Origin: Amphiura filiformis
Lineage: Eukaryota > Echinodermata > Ophiuroidea > Amphilepidida > Amphiuridae
Direction: 5' to 3'
Assembly: GCF_039555335.1 (NCBI RefSeq)
Contig: NC_092644.1
Coordinates: forward strand, 48,152,428 to 48,216,427
Length of the DNA: 64,000 bases
Position 1 is the first letter of the stretch. Each line of letters starts with the position of its first letter. The notes below the pieces were generated by a model. That model had not been told where the DNA came from. It did not search any database and worked only from the letters and a program-made list of their open reading frames with translations. A program made the translations under genes and the position numbers. This document shows, piece by piece, positions 1 through 13,400 of the stretch.

Positions 1-401
1 ACCTATTATACAATCACATAGTATTATAATTATAGTACCAGGGACTGTGTATGAACACCTAATTAGTCACACATCAATAAAGTCAACATTTACTCAAAAG
101 GATGAAATGCCCTTTTTGGAAGATTGTCAACATCTCATAATGTCCTTTTTGTAGGTCAAGATGAACATCTCATACCTATAAGGGGCTGTTGGTGTAGCTA
201 AGTGAGGAGGGTATAGTTTAATTGTGCTAATTATAATATGGTGCAATTGCCTATTTACCTCTCAAACCACTGAATTGTATTTACCATGAATAGGCTATAC
301 TCTGCTCTTTGTGGTAATGCTATGTTATCAGCATTGTATGATCATAACTTAATATGAAACATAGTGTAAAGAAATGTGAATGAAATTGTTTCATCTGCAC
401 A

Positions 402-865
402 GTGGTGTAGCCAGGACTTTTTCAGAGAGGGGGGGCAAGGCAAATTTCATGGGGGGGCATTGTCACAAATGGGCTAAAAAGTAAAAAGTACAACAAATTT
501 ATCCAAATGGGCTAACAAATAAAAAGTACAACAAGTATGTGTATACAAATCTTAAATATCAGGTCAGCTAGCATACCACAGGGGGCCAAGAGGGAATTGA
601 ATAAAATTGTGTTCATCTGCTCAGTGATGTAGCCAGGACTCTTGCAGGGGGGGCGCAAGGTACATTTCAAGGTGGTGGACAAACTTGGGCGAAAATGGTA
701 AAAAATGGCCGAAAGGTACAACAAATTTGTCCAAGCCGAAAGGTACAACAAATTTGTCCAAAATGGGCTAAAAAGTACTGTAAATGCATACATATCTTAA
801 ATATCAGGGCGGCCAGCATCAAACAGGGGCAAGACTTCTCACGGTGGATATAATATGGTGGCAAG
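402..865 (+). repeat. Two head-to-tail copies of a dispersed TAGCCAGG / G-run repeat
   Basis: Each copy starts GTGTAGCCAGGACT or GATGTAGCCAGGACT, runs into a G-rich stretch, then AAATGGGCTAAAAAGTA, then CTTAAATATCAGG. The copies start near 402 and 622. The same family occurs at 38252-38430 (+) and 12279-12546 (-), with TIR-like ends CAGTGGCGTAGCCAGG. It is probably a non-autonomous mobile element. Confidence 0.6.
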
Positions 866-1068
866 AAGACTTATTTCGATCACGATCTAATTGCAATTTC
901 AAGCCATTGATTTATATGGAAAGGATACTAAATATTATATTTCTAAATGATAATCTCCTCTCATACCATTAATCACATTAATTAAAAAATAATTAAAACA
1001 AAATTTACAAACCGCGAAAGACTCTGACCGCGCAAGACAGGTAATCGCTAGTAACAATAATAAGTTTG

Positions 1069-1117
1069 AGCGGGTTCGCCGTCGGACAAGTTTAGAATTG
1101 TCTACGGCGAACCCGCT
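1069..1117. repeat. GC-rich hairpin
   Basis: A 14-bp perfect stem (AGCGGGTTCGCCGT and its complement) is followed inward by an imperfect GACAA/TTGTC pair. The GGTTCGCCGTCG part also appears at the end of the tRNA-derived SINEs near 19265 and 39247, so this may be a remnant of one. Confidence 0.55.
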
Positions 1118-1616
1118 AAAAACATTTACCAACAAAAAAAACCTTTTTAGCAACATCAACATGTAAAAAGTCCAATACTCTACATTTAGAATCGTGTTCA
1201 TGAAATTCTTAAAGAAAACGCATCACGTTAGTGACTCGACGGAATTGCAAAATTACCTTAAAAGCACCATTCCTTTTTAATGGCATTTTATTTATTAAAT
1301 TCTTTTTGAAAGTTATTAGAAACGCATTGATGCATTGCTGATAACTTGAAATCAATTCATCGTTCCAGACGAGTCTTGACACTTTTACGTAACCATTCAT
1401 TTATAACTGCATTGAGAACAAATCAACCAGAACTGCTGAACAAAAATTAACAATACTCAAAACTCATCAAGGTTATGAAATTTGCATAAGCCGCGGTGAT
1501 GCCAAAATCGCGTTTTCACGCAGAATTGGGCTAAAACTGCCGGCGTAGTTAAAAATCGATCGCGACTTCAGTTCAGGCGTTTCGGAGCTGAGTAGTCATG
1601 GTCGTTCAACTAAAAC

Positions 1617-1715
1617 AATGTTTTCATTGTCCTAAATTCGGGGATTAATGAAATGATTGGGTACGCATTCATTTCATTTATTTATAATCCCCTAATCTAG
1701 GACAATGAAAACATT
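1617..1715. repeat. Hairpin of about 100 bp with ~30-bp arms
   Basis: The left arm 1617-1647 (AATGTTTTCATTGTCCTAAA...) pairs with 1685-1715 (...TAGGACAATGAAAACATT) with few mismatches. It is probably a small foldback element. Confidence 0.6.
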
Positions 1716-1959
1716 TTTTAATGCAAAACATGTAGGCCTACTTTTAGTTTAAAAAACGACTTCAAGTATAATGGTTCTTGATATATCATGATGTGTTGTT
1801 TTATGAGATATTTCGTTTCGACACTCTTTCCATCATAACTCAAGAACCACAAGACCCTGCACACGACCTACAAAAGTGTAACTGTTATATTTGAACTCTT
1901 CGTCAAGACCGCTTCAAAATAACAATAATTATTCGCCAGGTCATTACAACGATTCGTTC

Positions 1960-2900
1960 GGAGAGACAACTCTTCCTTTTTTGCCCTAAGCTAGGGAAGG
2001 GGTGATAATCATCACTTTGTTTATTTCTGACTTGTTAAATATAGGTGTCTTACCTTGAACATTAATATTTTGAGCAAAATATTGGCAAAAATTACATTAT
2101 TAATGAGTCTTTTCAGTCATTTTAGCTCATTAACTTGAATGGTTATTGATAAAAAACAATAAGGTACAAATAAAATATAAATTGATGTATTATGAAAACC
2201 GTTTGTCTGAGATTTGCTTATAGGCATATTGATCAGTGTACTTTGCCCGATCAATTAATCTATTGAAAACATGCTCGAAGCTTTTCCTATGTTCAAGAAA
2301 TATATATCCTCATAATTTTTTTTACTTTCCTTTGACTATATACAGGGGTCAATGGGGGGTATTTTCACCCTATCAGGGCGGCAAATAATTATTTTGCACA
2401 CCCAGTAAATTCAACTTGCCCATTGCCCAAAGATGCCCACCCAGTAATTTATTTTGCCCACAAAAAATTGGGAACCATATAATAATTATCATAAATAAAA
2501 GTACCGTAGTATACCATCTCTTGAAATTTTGAAAGTGATGTTGAATAATGAAAGTTTAATTGTAAAACAATCTAAACTTTAAATGTTGAAAAAATACATA
2601 TTATTTTTTTTTTCATTACTTTTTATACCTTTCGACGGTGATTCTACATTATTTTTTCATTTCTTTATTACATTCCCCCTAATATTTTGATTGTCTGTAC
2701 AATCATCCCCCCAATGTTGACACAGGTCTGACCAAGTTAACCTCGTATCTGGCCTTGGTCTGAACTAATCTATACTACTTTCATTGTGAGATTTGTACTC
2801 TGAAACACTGATTTTTTTTTTTAGCTTCTTATGCCAAAAACCAGGAGCTATCACTAACTGAACTGAACTGAACTGAACTCGCACATAAATACTGCAACTT
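1960..2900. other. Gene-free stretch, weak repeats only
   Basis: No convincing exon was seen. 2390-2470 holds a short duplication around CACCCAGTAA(A/T)TT...TGCCCA. 2862-2880 is a short (ACTGA) run. The rest is AT-rich sequence with no structure I can name. Confidence 0.4.
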
Positions 2901-2929
2901 ACAAGTTTTGATCAGAAATTGGGAAAGGT

Positions 2930-3790
2930 CAGATCTGGTTACGCAACTGGAATCACTACATGATGCAGACATGTCTACAGTAGAATTCATCTCGACCTTT
3001 GCAGGACTTAAACCCCATTAAAAGCTATTAAACCAAGATAACACTCATTGAAGCAGCTCAACTGATTAAATCAGATCTTCTCTGGTTGTGCACAAGTGTC
3101 TGTTTTCAATGTGCGACATCGCAATAAAACTGGTATTATAGCTTCAGTTGGGTAACCGATTATAAAGGAAACGAAAGGAAACAATGGTATGTGTACCTTT
3201 GTTCACGAAATGAGACAAAGACCTGCTTTTTGTTAACCAGCATTCTTCAAAATGAGCAACATAATGATTGTTGACTTAACACGGTTTGGAAATAATTTCT
3301 TCATATTTTTGGTGTTATCTGTCGTTTACATATCCTTCCTAAAACACAAAAGTGCGACCCTCTCCAAACATCTAAATTAGCTAAAAATTTAGGACATGTT
3401 ACAAAACTATATTTTCTAGAACCTATTGAGAATAGTTTAAATGTAGCTTTTACCGTTTTTTGTGGCATCCTTCAGAAGTGAGCGGTCCGATACCAATATT
3501 TTCGGTCAAATCTCCATTCAATTAACACGGGGAGTTGGCTAGCTATGCCTTGCCCTCACTCATATTTTACAAAAGTGCGACCATTTCTGAACATCTAACC
3601 TAGCTGTAATTTTAGGTCATGTTAGAGAAATATATTTGCTAGAAGTTTTGGAGAATAAATAAAATATTGGCTGGTTATTTTTCACACAGTGATGTTAACT
3701 AGGCAAGTGTCCATTCTTCCAACATGCATCATTTGTAGAGGTCACGCGTCAATGGTGAGAGCACTGTGTATTGTGTATAGGAAAACGGAC
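2930..3790 (-). repeat. Dispersed repeat, inverted copy of the interior of the 49.6-51.1 kb element
   Basis: Long stretches match the reverse complement of about 50060-50690: ACAGTAGAATTCA, GACTTAAACCCCATTAAAAG, GGTGTTATCTGTCGTTTACA and CCGTTTTCCTATACACAATA are all found inverted there. It lacks the terminal inverted repeats of that element, so it looks like a truncated copy, about 0.5 kb upstream of gene 1. Confidence 0.65.
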
Positions 3791-3913
3791 AATAACTGCA
3801 GTATGATACTTCAAGAAAAAGTTTTCAACCCATCCCACCAATGTCAAAAAGATACACTGTAATTCAAAATAGATACACAAATAGCCATAGTAGCTGAAGG
3901 CGCCATTAAAACC

Positions 3914-3954
3914 AAAGAAAGAAAGAAAGAAAAGAAAGAAAGAAAGAAAGAAAG
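3914..3954. repeat. (GAAA)n microsatellite
   Basis: About ten GAAA units with one interruption. Confidence 0.9.
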
Positions 3955-4338
3955 ACAAAATAGATACAGAATCGTCCGAGTACTGGTCGTGAAGTTTTAC
4001 GACAATATACAGAAAAACAAACTACTTCGAGCGAGGAACAACTTAACGTACGTACGTCTGTTATAAAATTTAATGTATTTTCCGGGTATTTTTTCGCTTC
4101 AACGGTCTAATTTTACAGCATGGCAAATCGTTGCGCCTATAGCCGCTAAAATCTTGGCAACTGGCTTAGATCATTATACTACAGTTGCTTCCTAATAGGC
4201 CATTATCTTATCCAGTGGTCTTGTTGGGCGTTGCCGTCATCTCAATCAGTTCAGTTCGCGTTTATCTTGGAAGGGTGGAACATTATATGATAACTGAGTC
4301 GAGGAAGTTTTAAAAGTTGTCAAAAAATATCTGCCAAA

Positions 4339-4449
4339 ATGGTGTGTAAAGGTCTTGCAGCTGTTACATTGGTGCTCGTGGTCATCGCCGCTATTGGTTT
4401 TGTCGATGGCGCTGGAGGATATAGAAGATACGGTAGAAGACACGAAACT
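4339..4449 (+). CDS. Secreted protein gene, exon 1 (start codon and signal peptide)
   Basis: ATG in a strong context (A at -3, G at +4). It encodes 37 residues: MVCK, then a hydrophobic core LAAVTLVLVVIAAIGFV, then DGAGGYRRYGRRHET. Signal cleavage is plausible after about residue 24. The exon ends at a good GTAAGT donor in phase 0. The only cysteine of the whole protein is residue 3, inside the signal peptide. The two Arg-Arg pairs directly after the signal peptide could be a pro-region or heparin-like binding patch; that is inference. Confidence 0.75.
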
Positions 4450-7400
4450 GTAAGTTAATAATTACATTTACATGCATGACATCATATGCAGTCTTCGAGT
4501 GTTAGGATTTTTAAAAATGATTTTGCCCAAGCCAAACTCTAACCCTAGCCCAGACCTATTATTTGTGACGTGTTTGGGCAGTTTATCAATTTTGAGTGTT
4601 TTATACATATCATAAATATAGAGATATTTTGCTCCACAACGCTGTTTTCCCCAATGAAATCGGACATCCCTAAGCGAAGATATTGAGTTCGTAAATGGTA
4701 TTATAAAATTGGAAATTGAGATATCGGCCTTTAAAAATATTATTGACAATGTTGAGAGTAGCAATTACCTTGAAAAATGACTCAAAAATACAAGATGCCA
4801 GTTACATTCATGTTTGAAACTATCAGACAATATTTGGTTATTCCTTCATGTAATTTTACACGAAATTAGGGTTAGGGTTAAGGTTAAGGTTAGTTTAGGG
4901 TTAGGATTAGGGTTAGGGTTAGGATTAGGGTTATGATTAGGATTATGCTTAGGGTTAGGATTAGGGTTAGAGTTAGGATTAGTTTACACGAAATAATTAC
5001 ATGAAGGATCGACCCAATATTTCAGCTATTTCTCCATTACGATCCTGCCCAAAAGTGTCTCCTTTCGATATACCACGTCACTTTTAACGTCTTCCGGAGC
5101 CTCTGCTACTCGCATTGAATGTGAGTCAGTGGGTTTCCCTTAGCACAGATTCGATCATTCAAATGATCAACCTAACCTAGGCCGAATAATCAGACCCAGA
5201 ACAAAATATTAATTTCTGACATGATCTTGTAAACCTAACCCTAACCCAGGGGCGTAGACAAAGCGACAAATAGCAAAATAGCAGCTTAGTTTGTGAAAAA
5301 GTAAGAATTGTGGTCATCTAACATGTCTTGCAGCAAATAAAGGTGATGAGCTGTGATGTTGAAAATTAAAAAAGTCCGTGTCTCTATTTTTCCGCGATTG
5401 TTCACGCTGCACGTGCAATTTTTACCTACGAATCCAATTTCACGCATTCCTACTCCTCAATGGCAGCCATAGCCGCGACGGGGACCCAACTATCTCACCT
5501 AAAATGTGAAATGATGCGGCCTTGAAGGGTATTTTAAACTGCATTCTATCACCCGTGTTACACGTAGACAAAAGAATGATGACAGTTTATTACACAAAAG
5601 AATCTAACATCGAATTTTAAGCGGGTTTAATCCACACAATTGGGCACTCAACACCTGTTTGGTGCATGCGGGGAACCAAATATGGCCGACCGAATCCTGA
5701 CCATGACCATGATTCGTCTATACGGCTAACTCAAAACACATGTATAAATGGAAGTAAATGTCACTCCAATAAGCAAGGTGACCCAGTGGCATGCAGCGCT
5801 AAACTTATCAGACAATCAATACAGAATGCATATAGGTACTATACGTGAAGCGTTGGTTCGAGCCCAAACTTATGTTTAATCTCAGTTCCAATAATCGAAA
5901 CTCCCGGCTCCGACCGGGAGTCCTCAAAGGTTCGAAATTTGTAGTTACTACAACTGGTTTAATCTACACTTTTTTCAACCCTTTATGCATAAAAAGCATT
6001 TTTTCGATGGATTCTTTTTCTTTGTTCCCCATAAAAGAAAGCATCACTAATCTTACGTTAATATCATATGCGGTGATTATTATGAACATTTCATACTAAA
6101 TGAAAGTTCAACTTAATGATCTTGTCTTTGTTGTTTTTAGTGATAGGCCTACTGCCAACATTCCCTTCCGATTCCAACTGTCAGCACTCAGTCCCGGAAC
6201 CAGGATTTTGTTCTTGGCGAAGGTGCGGGATTTCAGAAGTGTGGATGTGGACCTTATCGGTGACCATCTTCCCCCTTCACCCCACCCTTCCCTATATAGT
6301 TTTACGTTTTAATTTGCACCTTGGCTATTTTTGCGACCTTTTTGTCGATTACATGTAGTGGCGGGAGGCGATTTTTTTTACCGTAGATCATGTTTGTAAC
6401 ACATGTTTTTCAGTGCGTTTTGCTCTATTCCGTGTTATTACTGTTAAATTATATAAAAAAAACCACAATAAAATCAAAAATACACATAAAAAAATCACGG
6501 GCGGGAGGCGTCCCAACTCCGCACATTCGCCACGGGTCTGGTAGTCTCAGTCCCAGCCGCTTTGTGCTCCTTCATCACTATTCTTTAGTGACGAAGCCAA
6601 AAAGCCGCGGTTGGACAGATATCAGAGCACGGGCCTGGGTGATTATTTGTTATTTTTACAGTTATTAATCAATTATTAATATACATTTAGGAGACGGTGG
6701 ACAACGATGGTACACAGCACGAGGGCGAGGCTCAGACAGGAGCTCAGAAAGCTGCTGAACGCAAACACGAAAGGGAATTCCTGGTTCAGCTCAAAAAGGA
6801 ACATGTAAGTGTCTTACAAATCAAATCAAATCACAACAAAATAAATCATAACAACAATAAACAACAGAACAAATGGTGGTGGTGGTGGTGCATGGGGGGG
6901 GTGAGAAGGGTAATAAGATCCTTTTTAGCATGAGCGTATATCAGTCGATCGAGGCCCGGCAGAATGCTTCCCTCCTTCGACGGCTTTTACCAGCTCTCGG
7001 CCGCTTAATTTTTTCTGCAACCATAACGGGACGCAAAAATTTTGTAACCCATAGGAACACATAGGAAAGGGTTAGGGTAAGTGTTAGGGTTAGGGTTAGG
7101 ATTTAAAAAAAAAATTGCGTCCCGTTATGGTTGCAGAAACAAATTACGCCTCCCGGCCAGCTCCAGGAGGCGAAGTTATTTTTTTTCGTACATCATATTA
7201 ACACATGTGGTACAATCAGTTGATTTTTCAGATTTTTTTTCAATGCGTTTTGCTTTATTCCGTGAATTATGAACAACGACAAAAAATCAAAATCTACAAT
7301 ATAATGTACGAAAAAACTAATCGCCACCCGGCCGAACTCCCGGCCAGCTTTACCTCTGGACAGAAATCGATGTGGTTGTTTTTTATAATTTCAGGGAGAA

Positions 7401-10400
7401 GAAGCAGAAGGAATGAGCGAAGACGAAATACGCGAGGTTGTCGCCAACGCATGGAAAGAACAGACTGTAAGTCAACAAATTATTAGGGGCATTTAGGGCC
7501 TTTAATTTGAATACATAACAAAAAACAAGAATTCTGCGAAATTTGTGTGGCAGATAACCCTAAAATACCCCCTGGAAAATATCGCCCTAAATAATCAACT
7601 GATGGGCATGACTATCATCTTTGCCTTAAATTATACTTTCAGGTGTGCAGGTGAAGAATTAATTTGACAATTGCCCATTGCAGTTGTCATCGTTGGGCAT
7701 AATTCACGAAACATCTTCAAAAAGTGTCTTGGATATCATCAGTGCCAGATTGGCATTTTAATTTATTAATTTCATCTATGGTAGAAAGTAAAACCCACAC
7801 AACAGATCTGTCAGTTGTGTCCTCCTCATCCCACAATCCGATGACAGCAACAAATTTCTTGCCTTACAAAAGTTTATATTACACTTTATATTATTGACTC
7901 CGTTAATTTAAAGCTAGGAGAATTTAAAGAGAAGACAGTTTCCATGGCAATTGCCATTTATACCCCGGCCATTTTTTTGTCAATTTTACCAAGAAATTGC
8001 TTTAAAATGTTACCGGTACTGCGGAAATTCCCTAAAAATGAGGAGAAATTATTTGCCATTCTCTTTGAATTATCTTTATAGCTTAAAATGAAAGAACCCT
8101 TGTATATCAATAATATGAAGTCATTGCATTGAAATATGTACTATACAAGCTTTTGTAATGCAAGACATTCTAAAAATGAAGAGCCTGTTTCCAAACCATG
8201 TTAAGTCCACAAACACATGTGTTTCTGATTTACCTGTGCAATGGGTTGTGATGCTCTAGGTTTCAGTTGGATGCACCATTACAAAGCAAACAGTGGATGG
8301 ATGCACAGTAACAACACTGTGTGAGGCCTTTGTTTCCAAATGAGAACGCTGTCTGCAGCATTGTTGTGGTAAATAATAGCGTGTTGATGGTACAACTCAA
8401 TAGCTCTTCAAATCATGAAAAGAGTCAACTTTTGGCCCAAATATCCAAAATCACTGAAATGTTATGTCTACTTACGAATTTCAAGAGGTCATAGGTCAAA
8501 AACCAGTCACAGAAAAATGTTGTAATTGACTTTTTGCCCGAAACATCCATCTCAGTAATTGATATACTCTTCATCGTGACGCATAAATCTTTTCTTTTTT
8601 AATCCCGTGAAAAATTCCATTTGTTGGTCAAAACTGGACACGAATCACTAAAAAATTACATTTTCACTCATAAATCAAATGTACCGTATTGAATAAAGAG
8701 ATTACTTAGTTAAGGATACGATACATGATTTACCGACAAGTGACTCATTTCGAAATGCGATCATGAACTTTGAAGAAAAAAAAAAGTTTCCACAGGCTTC
8801 GTTGGGATTCGAACCACCGATTCGGAACTTCCTTTGATTACGCGTCTAGCGCTTTACCGCTCGGCCACGGTGACAGTTGAGTGGAGGAGTGTAATGATAA
8901 ATGATAAATCTCATAATGCCATCTTTAGCCTTTTGTTTACTAAAAAGACGCGTTTTGTAAAGATAGATAAGCCGTTTTATGCATAAAGAGCACGAACGTT
9001 TGGGAAAGGTTTCAAACAAATAATAAAGACACCGATGTGATGATGAAATTGCGTAAGTCGGGAAATATCTGCGTCGCAATGTTTGTTTTGGTTTTAGGAA
9101 TTTGACCTTAAAATTTACGACTTCATGACATTATCATTCGAAATCAACCAAAGATATTTCAACAGTATATGGCCTCAGTCTTTCTCTAGAATATTTTGTA
9201 CATGTATGTGAAATAGCTTCAACAATGGTTCGCTGAATAATGGTAAAAACAGCCTTGACCTAAAAAAGGGCGAAAGGTACCATATTTACCGATTCAGGCT
9301 AAATTTAAAATTGATATAAAACGTTTGTTTTTTGATCGATTACAAAAATTATTTTTTGTCATAAAGAAATTGTGTCTGGCGTGAATTACACTACAGTTTT
9401 TTATTCTTAGGGTTCTTTAACTTCTTCAAATAATTTTTTAAATGATAGAGTGAATCCCCTGGCCCTCTATAATTACGCACAAAAGATCGAGTCCCCTTAA
9501 GGGAACTGGAATGAGCGTTTTGAGCGTTTCGACAGCATTTTTTGTGGGACATGAGAGCACATCAGACCTATCGAATTGCATTATGAAATTCACGATATAA
9601 TACAAATTTTATGACAAATTATTAAAATTTGATATTTTTCACATTTGGAGATATAACAGTCCTCGAAGTAAATTTTATAAATTTAATGATATAGTCTTAA
9701 AGTGTATGTAGCTGGGAGGAAAAGCCGACGATCAATTGAAAATTTTGACCTTTCATATTGAAGATATGGATTTTTTCCCAAAAAGACCTAATTTGTTTGG
9801 GTGTTTCGGGAAAAAAATCCATATCTTCAATACGAAAGGTCAAAATTTTCAATTGATCGTCGGCTTTTCATCCCACCTACATACACTTTAGGTAGAAATC
9901 ATCAGATTTATAAAGTTTACTTCGAGTACTGTTAAATATCAAAAATATCAATTTTAATGATTTGCCATAAAATGTGTATTACATTGCGAATTTCAAAAAT
10001 CAAAATTATTTGATATCAGAAGGCCATTCTTCGTATTCAGAATGCAATTCGATATGTCTGATGTGCTCTAATGTCCCACAATAAATACTGTCCAAACGTT
10101 CATACCCCTTCCCTTAATAGATGTTAATATTATTCACGAGTCATGCATTCAGCACATAAATATGAAGTTTCTACTCCAATTAGGTTCAACGAAATAACTA
10201 ATTAGAACGTGAGATTTGTGGGCAAAATGTGATAATGTGAGATTTGTGTGTCCATTTGATTCTGTTCAACGGCACGAAATTTCATGGAATGGCCTCTATT
10301 ACTGATATGTATAGGCCTAGTGCATAAATTTAATCTACATTTGTAACTAATGCTGTGTGTCTGATGTAATTTTTAGCCTGTTGTCTAGCTTTTTTTCTAT

Positions 10401-13400
10401 AATTTTCCGAGGACTACGGACATGGTTCAAAATTGGGGTAAAAAAGGTCAATTTGGTCAAAAATAGGTTTTAACTCAACATCTGAAGATTTTAGACTACT
10501 AATTTTAGTATATCAGAATCTACTTGGTGGGCATTTTGGATAATGTGCTGGTTTATTTTACTGGGTGGACAGAATAACTGTCTATTCAGAATGCTTTTCA
10601 TCTAAATAATTATTTTATCCACTACATTTATGTATTTATTTTTGATAAAGGGAGAAGAAACTGACGATTTGGACAGTTTTATGACTGGTGCAATAAAGAT
10701 TTGGTACAAGCACCATGAGCAACAAAATGTCGAGAAATCCCTACCAGGAGAGCAACATAATCAATGGCCATCGCGGAATGATAAAGTTCATCACAGGATC
10801 AAAATAGTGGAGAGACCACAATACAACAGCCATTTTTTGAAGGAATTCATGCAGACACGAGTACGTTGAAGGGTTTTGTTCTTTTTGTCTTCCCTTCTCT
10901 TCACTTGAACCTCCCAAATCCCAATCACTCCCTTCCAAAGAAAATGACAGCCCGATTATGGGACAAATGTCTCAACCGTTCATAATCACTCCAAAAGGTG
11001 AATTTCACTAAAGAAAAAAAGTCCACTCATTAAGATGGTCACTCACTTTTGCACAGTAGGCCTATTTTTTTGTGAGACCTGAGAGCACATCAGACATATC
11101 GAATTGTATTTTGAATACGAGGACTGTCCTTCTGATATCAAATAATTTAGATTTTTTGAAATTCGCGATACAATAACAATTTTGAGGCAGATTATTAAAA
11201 AAAATGAAATTTGTGAAATTTTGACATTTAACAGTCCGGCCTCAAAGTAAACTTTATGTATGTAGGTGGGATGAAAAGCCGACCATCAGTTGAAAATATA
11301 GATTTTTCCCTAAAAGACCTAAATTTGTTTGGTGTTTTTGGGAAACAAATCTTCAATACGAAAGGTCAAAATTTTCATATGATGGACGGCCTTTCACAGC
11401 TACTTGTACATTTTAAGTACAATCATTAGATTTCTACAATTTAATTCGAGGACTGTTAATCATTTGCCATAAAATTTGTATTATATCACGAATTTTACAA
11501 AATCAAAATTATTTGATAGGCCTATCAGGAGGATATTTCTCGTATCCAAAATGGTATTCGATACGTCTGATGTGCTCTCAGGTCCCACAAAATATACGTG
11601 AAATGCGGCGCTATCCGAGCCCTTAAATGAGACATTTTCCGATACATTCATAGCCAAAATTCATGTAAACAATTTACCAATAAATTATACTCTATTATCT
11701 GAGGTTGTCCATCTCTAGCTCAAATCCCATCATTTGTTTATATATTTATATCTCACAGAAAGTCTTATAACCTCATACACATCCTCAATTTCATATCAAA
11801 GTCCTTTTATGTTGTTTATACACATTGCAGGGAGAAGAAGTAAAAGGCATGAGCAAAGACGAAAGACGGGAGTATATCAACAACGCATGGAAACAAGCCC
11901 ACAGCGAAGACGAAGCAGAAAACGAAGCGCCGGCTGTAAGTCAACAGCAAATAATATATAATTTTATCACTAAAAACTGAATGTCAAATTAGATGGGGAA
12001 TTCTGTTAACATTTTCGGATATGGAATTCCCGGATGAAATTAACCATTTTTGCAACTCACTCACCAATCTTGACTTCTTGTACTCATTGACCTTCCTCGT
12101 TGTAAAGTGTGTACAATTTTTCACCAAACGACAACAAGACTGATTAACACATTTTATTATACAATGTTGAACAATTCTGGCTACTTGATGTGTTTTCGTA
12201 TCATGATAATATAAAATTATCAAAATTCTATTTGGGCACAATGGTGATCCGCAACACTCAATAACGGGTTTAGGTCCTTTGGACTTCTCAACTCACGGCA
12301 TAAAACCACTGTTTGGTGGCAAAGGGGGCAACAAGGAGGGAGCTGCTACCCTGAGAGAAGTCTTGAGTCTTGCCCCCTTGTGTGATGCTGGCCGCCCTGA
12401 TATTAAAGCTTTTTTTCAATGCATTTTTTGTACTTTTTGCCCATTTTGGACACTTTTAGTCAAACTTTGCTGCCATACATTTAAAGTTGCCTCCTTCTTA
12501 CTAGTTTTTTACCCCATCTCTGATGAAAAGTCCTAGCTATGCCACTGCGAGGAGGTTAATGCAGGAAGACCACATATACAATATCTGCATTAAGTATTAT
12601 ACACATCTAACATATAGGAACCCCATATGCAGCGTTTGCTTTCTTGAAAGCCTTCTTGCAGGTCCACCATTAGCAGCCCGGGTATAAGAAACACACACAG
12701 GCCTCTTTGATCAGCAATGACGTGCAAGACTCCATAAGTGGGCGAAATTTCCAAATCGGCCTCGATGATAGGCTCGGCAGGCCGATGCAAATATTGTCTG
12801 TCCACTACAATTGTTTACCCCAGTTTTTTTTTTCTCGCCAGGACCCTCGAGATTCTAAAAGTGAGCAACAAAATGTTTTAAATCTAAAATCAGCCAAAAT
12901 TATAACAAAAATCTTGAAAGTTTTATGCTCTTTTCTTTGCTTTGACGTGTCTATTAAGGTTTACTTTTCTACAGGTCCCCTAAGGACCAGGAGGTAACGC
13001 ACCCCTTACCCCTCTCCTTGTCGACGGTAGGCCTATACTGCCTCCCTGGGACTGCCTCCTTACACTAATCACTTTTTTCTTCGCATTTAATGATCAGGAG
13101 GATGCACCTACAACTGAGGATGAGACCGAAGCCACTGAGGTTGCCCGTGGTAAGAAAGATTTATTCGTGAGGTTTTACTACTTATCTGCATCCAGAGACG
13201 CAGGACGTGAAACTGATGCCATCAGTTTATGCGATCCCTTTGATTTTGGAGAAATCAGCAGCCATTCATAACGGATTCGATCGTTAATTGACTTTCAGCA
13301 TTTACGGAGAAGTCAAAGTTTCCGCGATGCTGCTTTATTTTCTTTGTAGTGTTGCCGTTGTAGTAATTGTAGCTAATTATCGGTGATTTTATGTGCGACG

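Larger units (their letters stand above)
6357..7340. repeat. Duplicated intronic repeat on both sides of exon 2
   Basis: About 6380-6505 and 7170-7340 share ordered blocks: TAACACATG, CA(A/G)TGCGTTTTGCT(C/T)TATTCCGTG, AAAATCAAAA, then a GGAGGC or CCGGCC-rich end. They flank exon 2 in introns 1 and 2, as if one mobile repeat was inserted or duplicated twice. The GC-rich ends (CGGGCGGGAGGCG, CCTCCCGGCC) recur in both. Confidence 0.5.

Noticed and set aside
4866..4985. Chromosome end
   Set aside because: The TTAGGG-like tract is degenerate, internal and bracketed by inverted arms, with gene exons on both sides.
5760..5870. Possible tRNA-like sequence (GGTTCGAGCCC near 5851)
   Set aside because: A B-box-like word is present, but there is no convincing A box at the right distance and no cloverleaf that I could fold.
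6697..6933. Plus-strand open frame continuing past exon 2 with a poly-Trp run
   Set aside because: The Trp run is a TGG microsatellite in the intron after a good GTAAGT donor; only the exon part is coding, and it begins upstream of this ATG.
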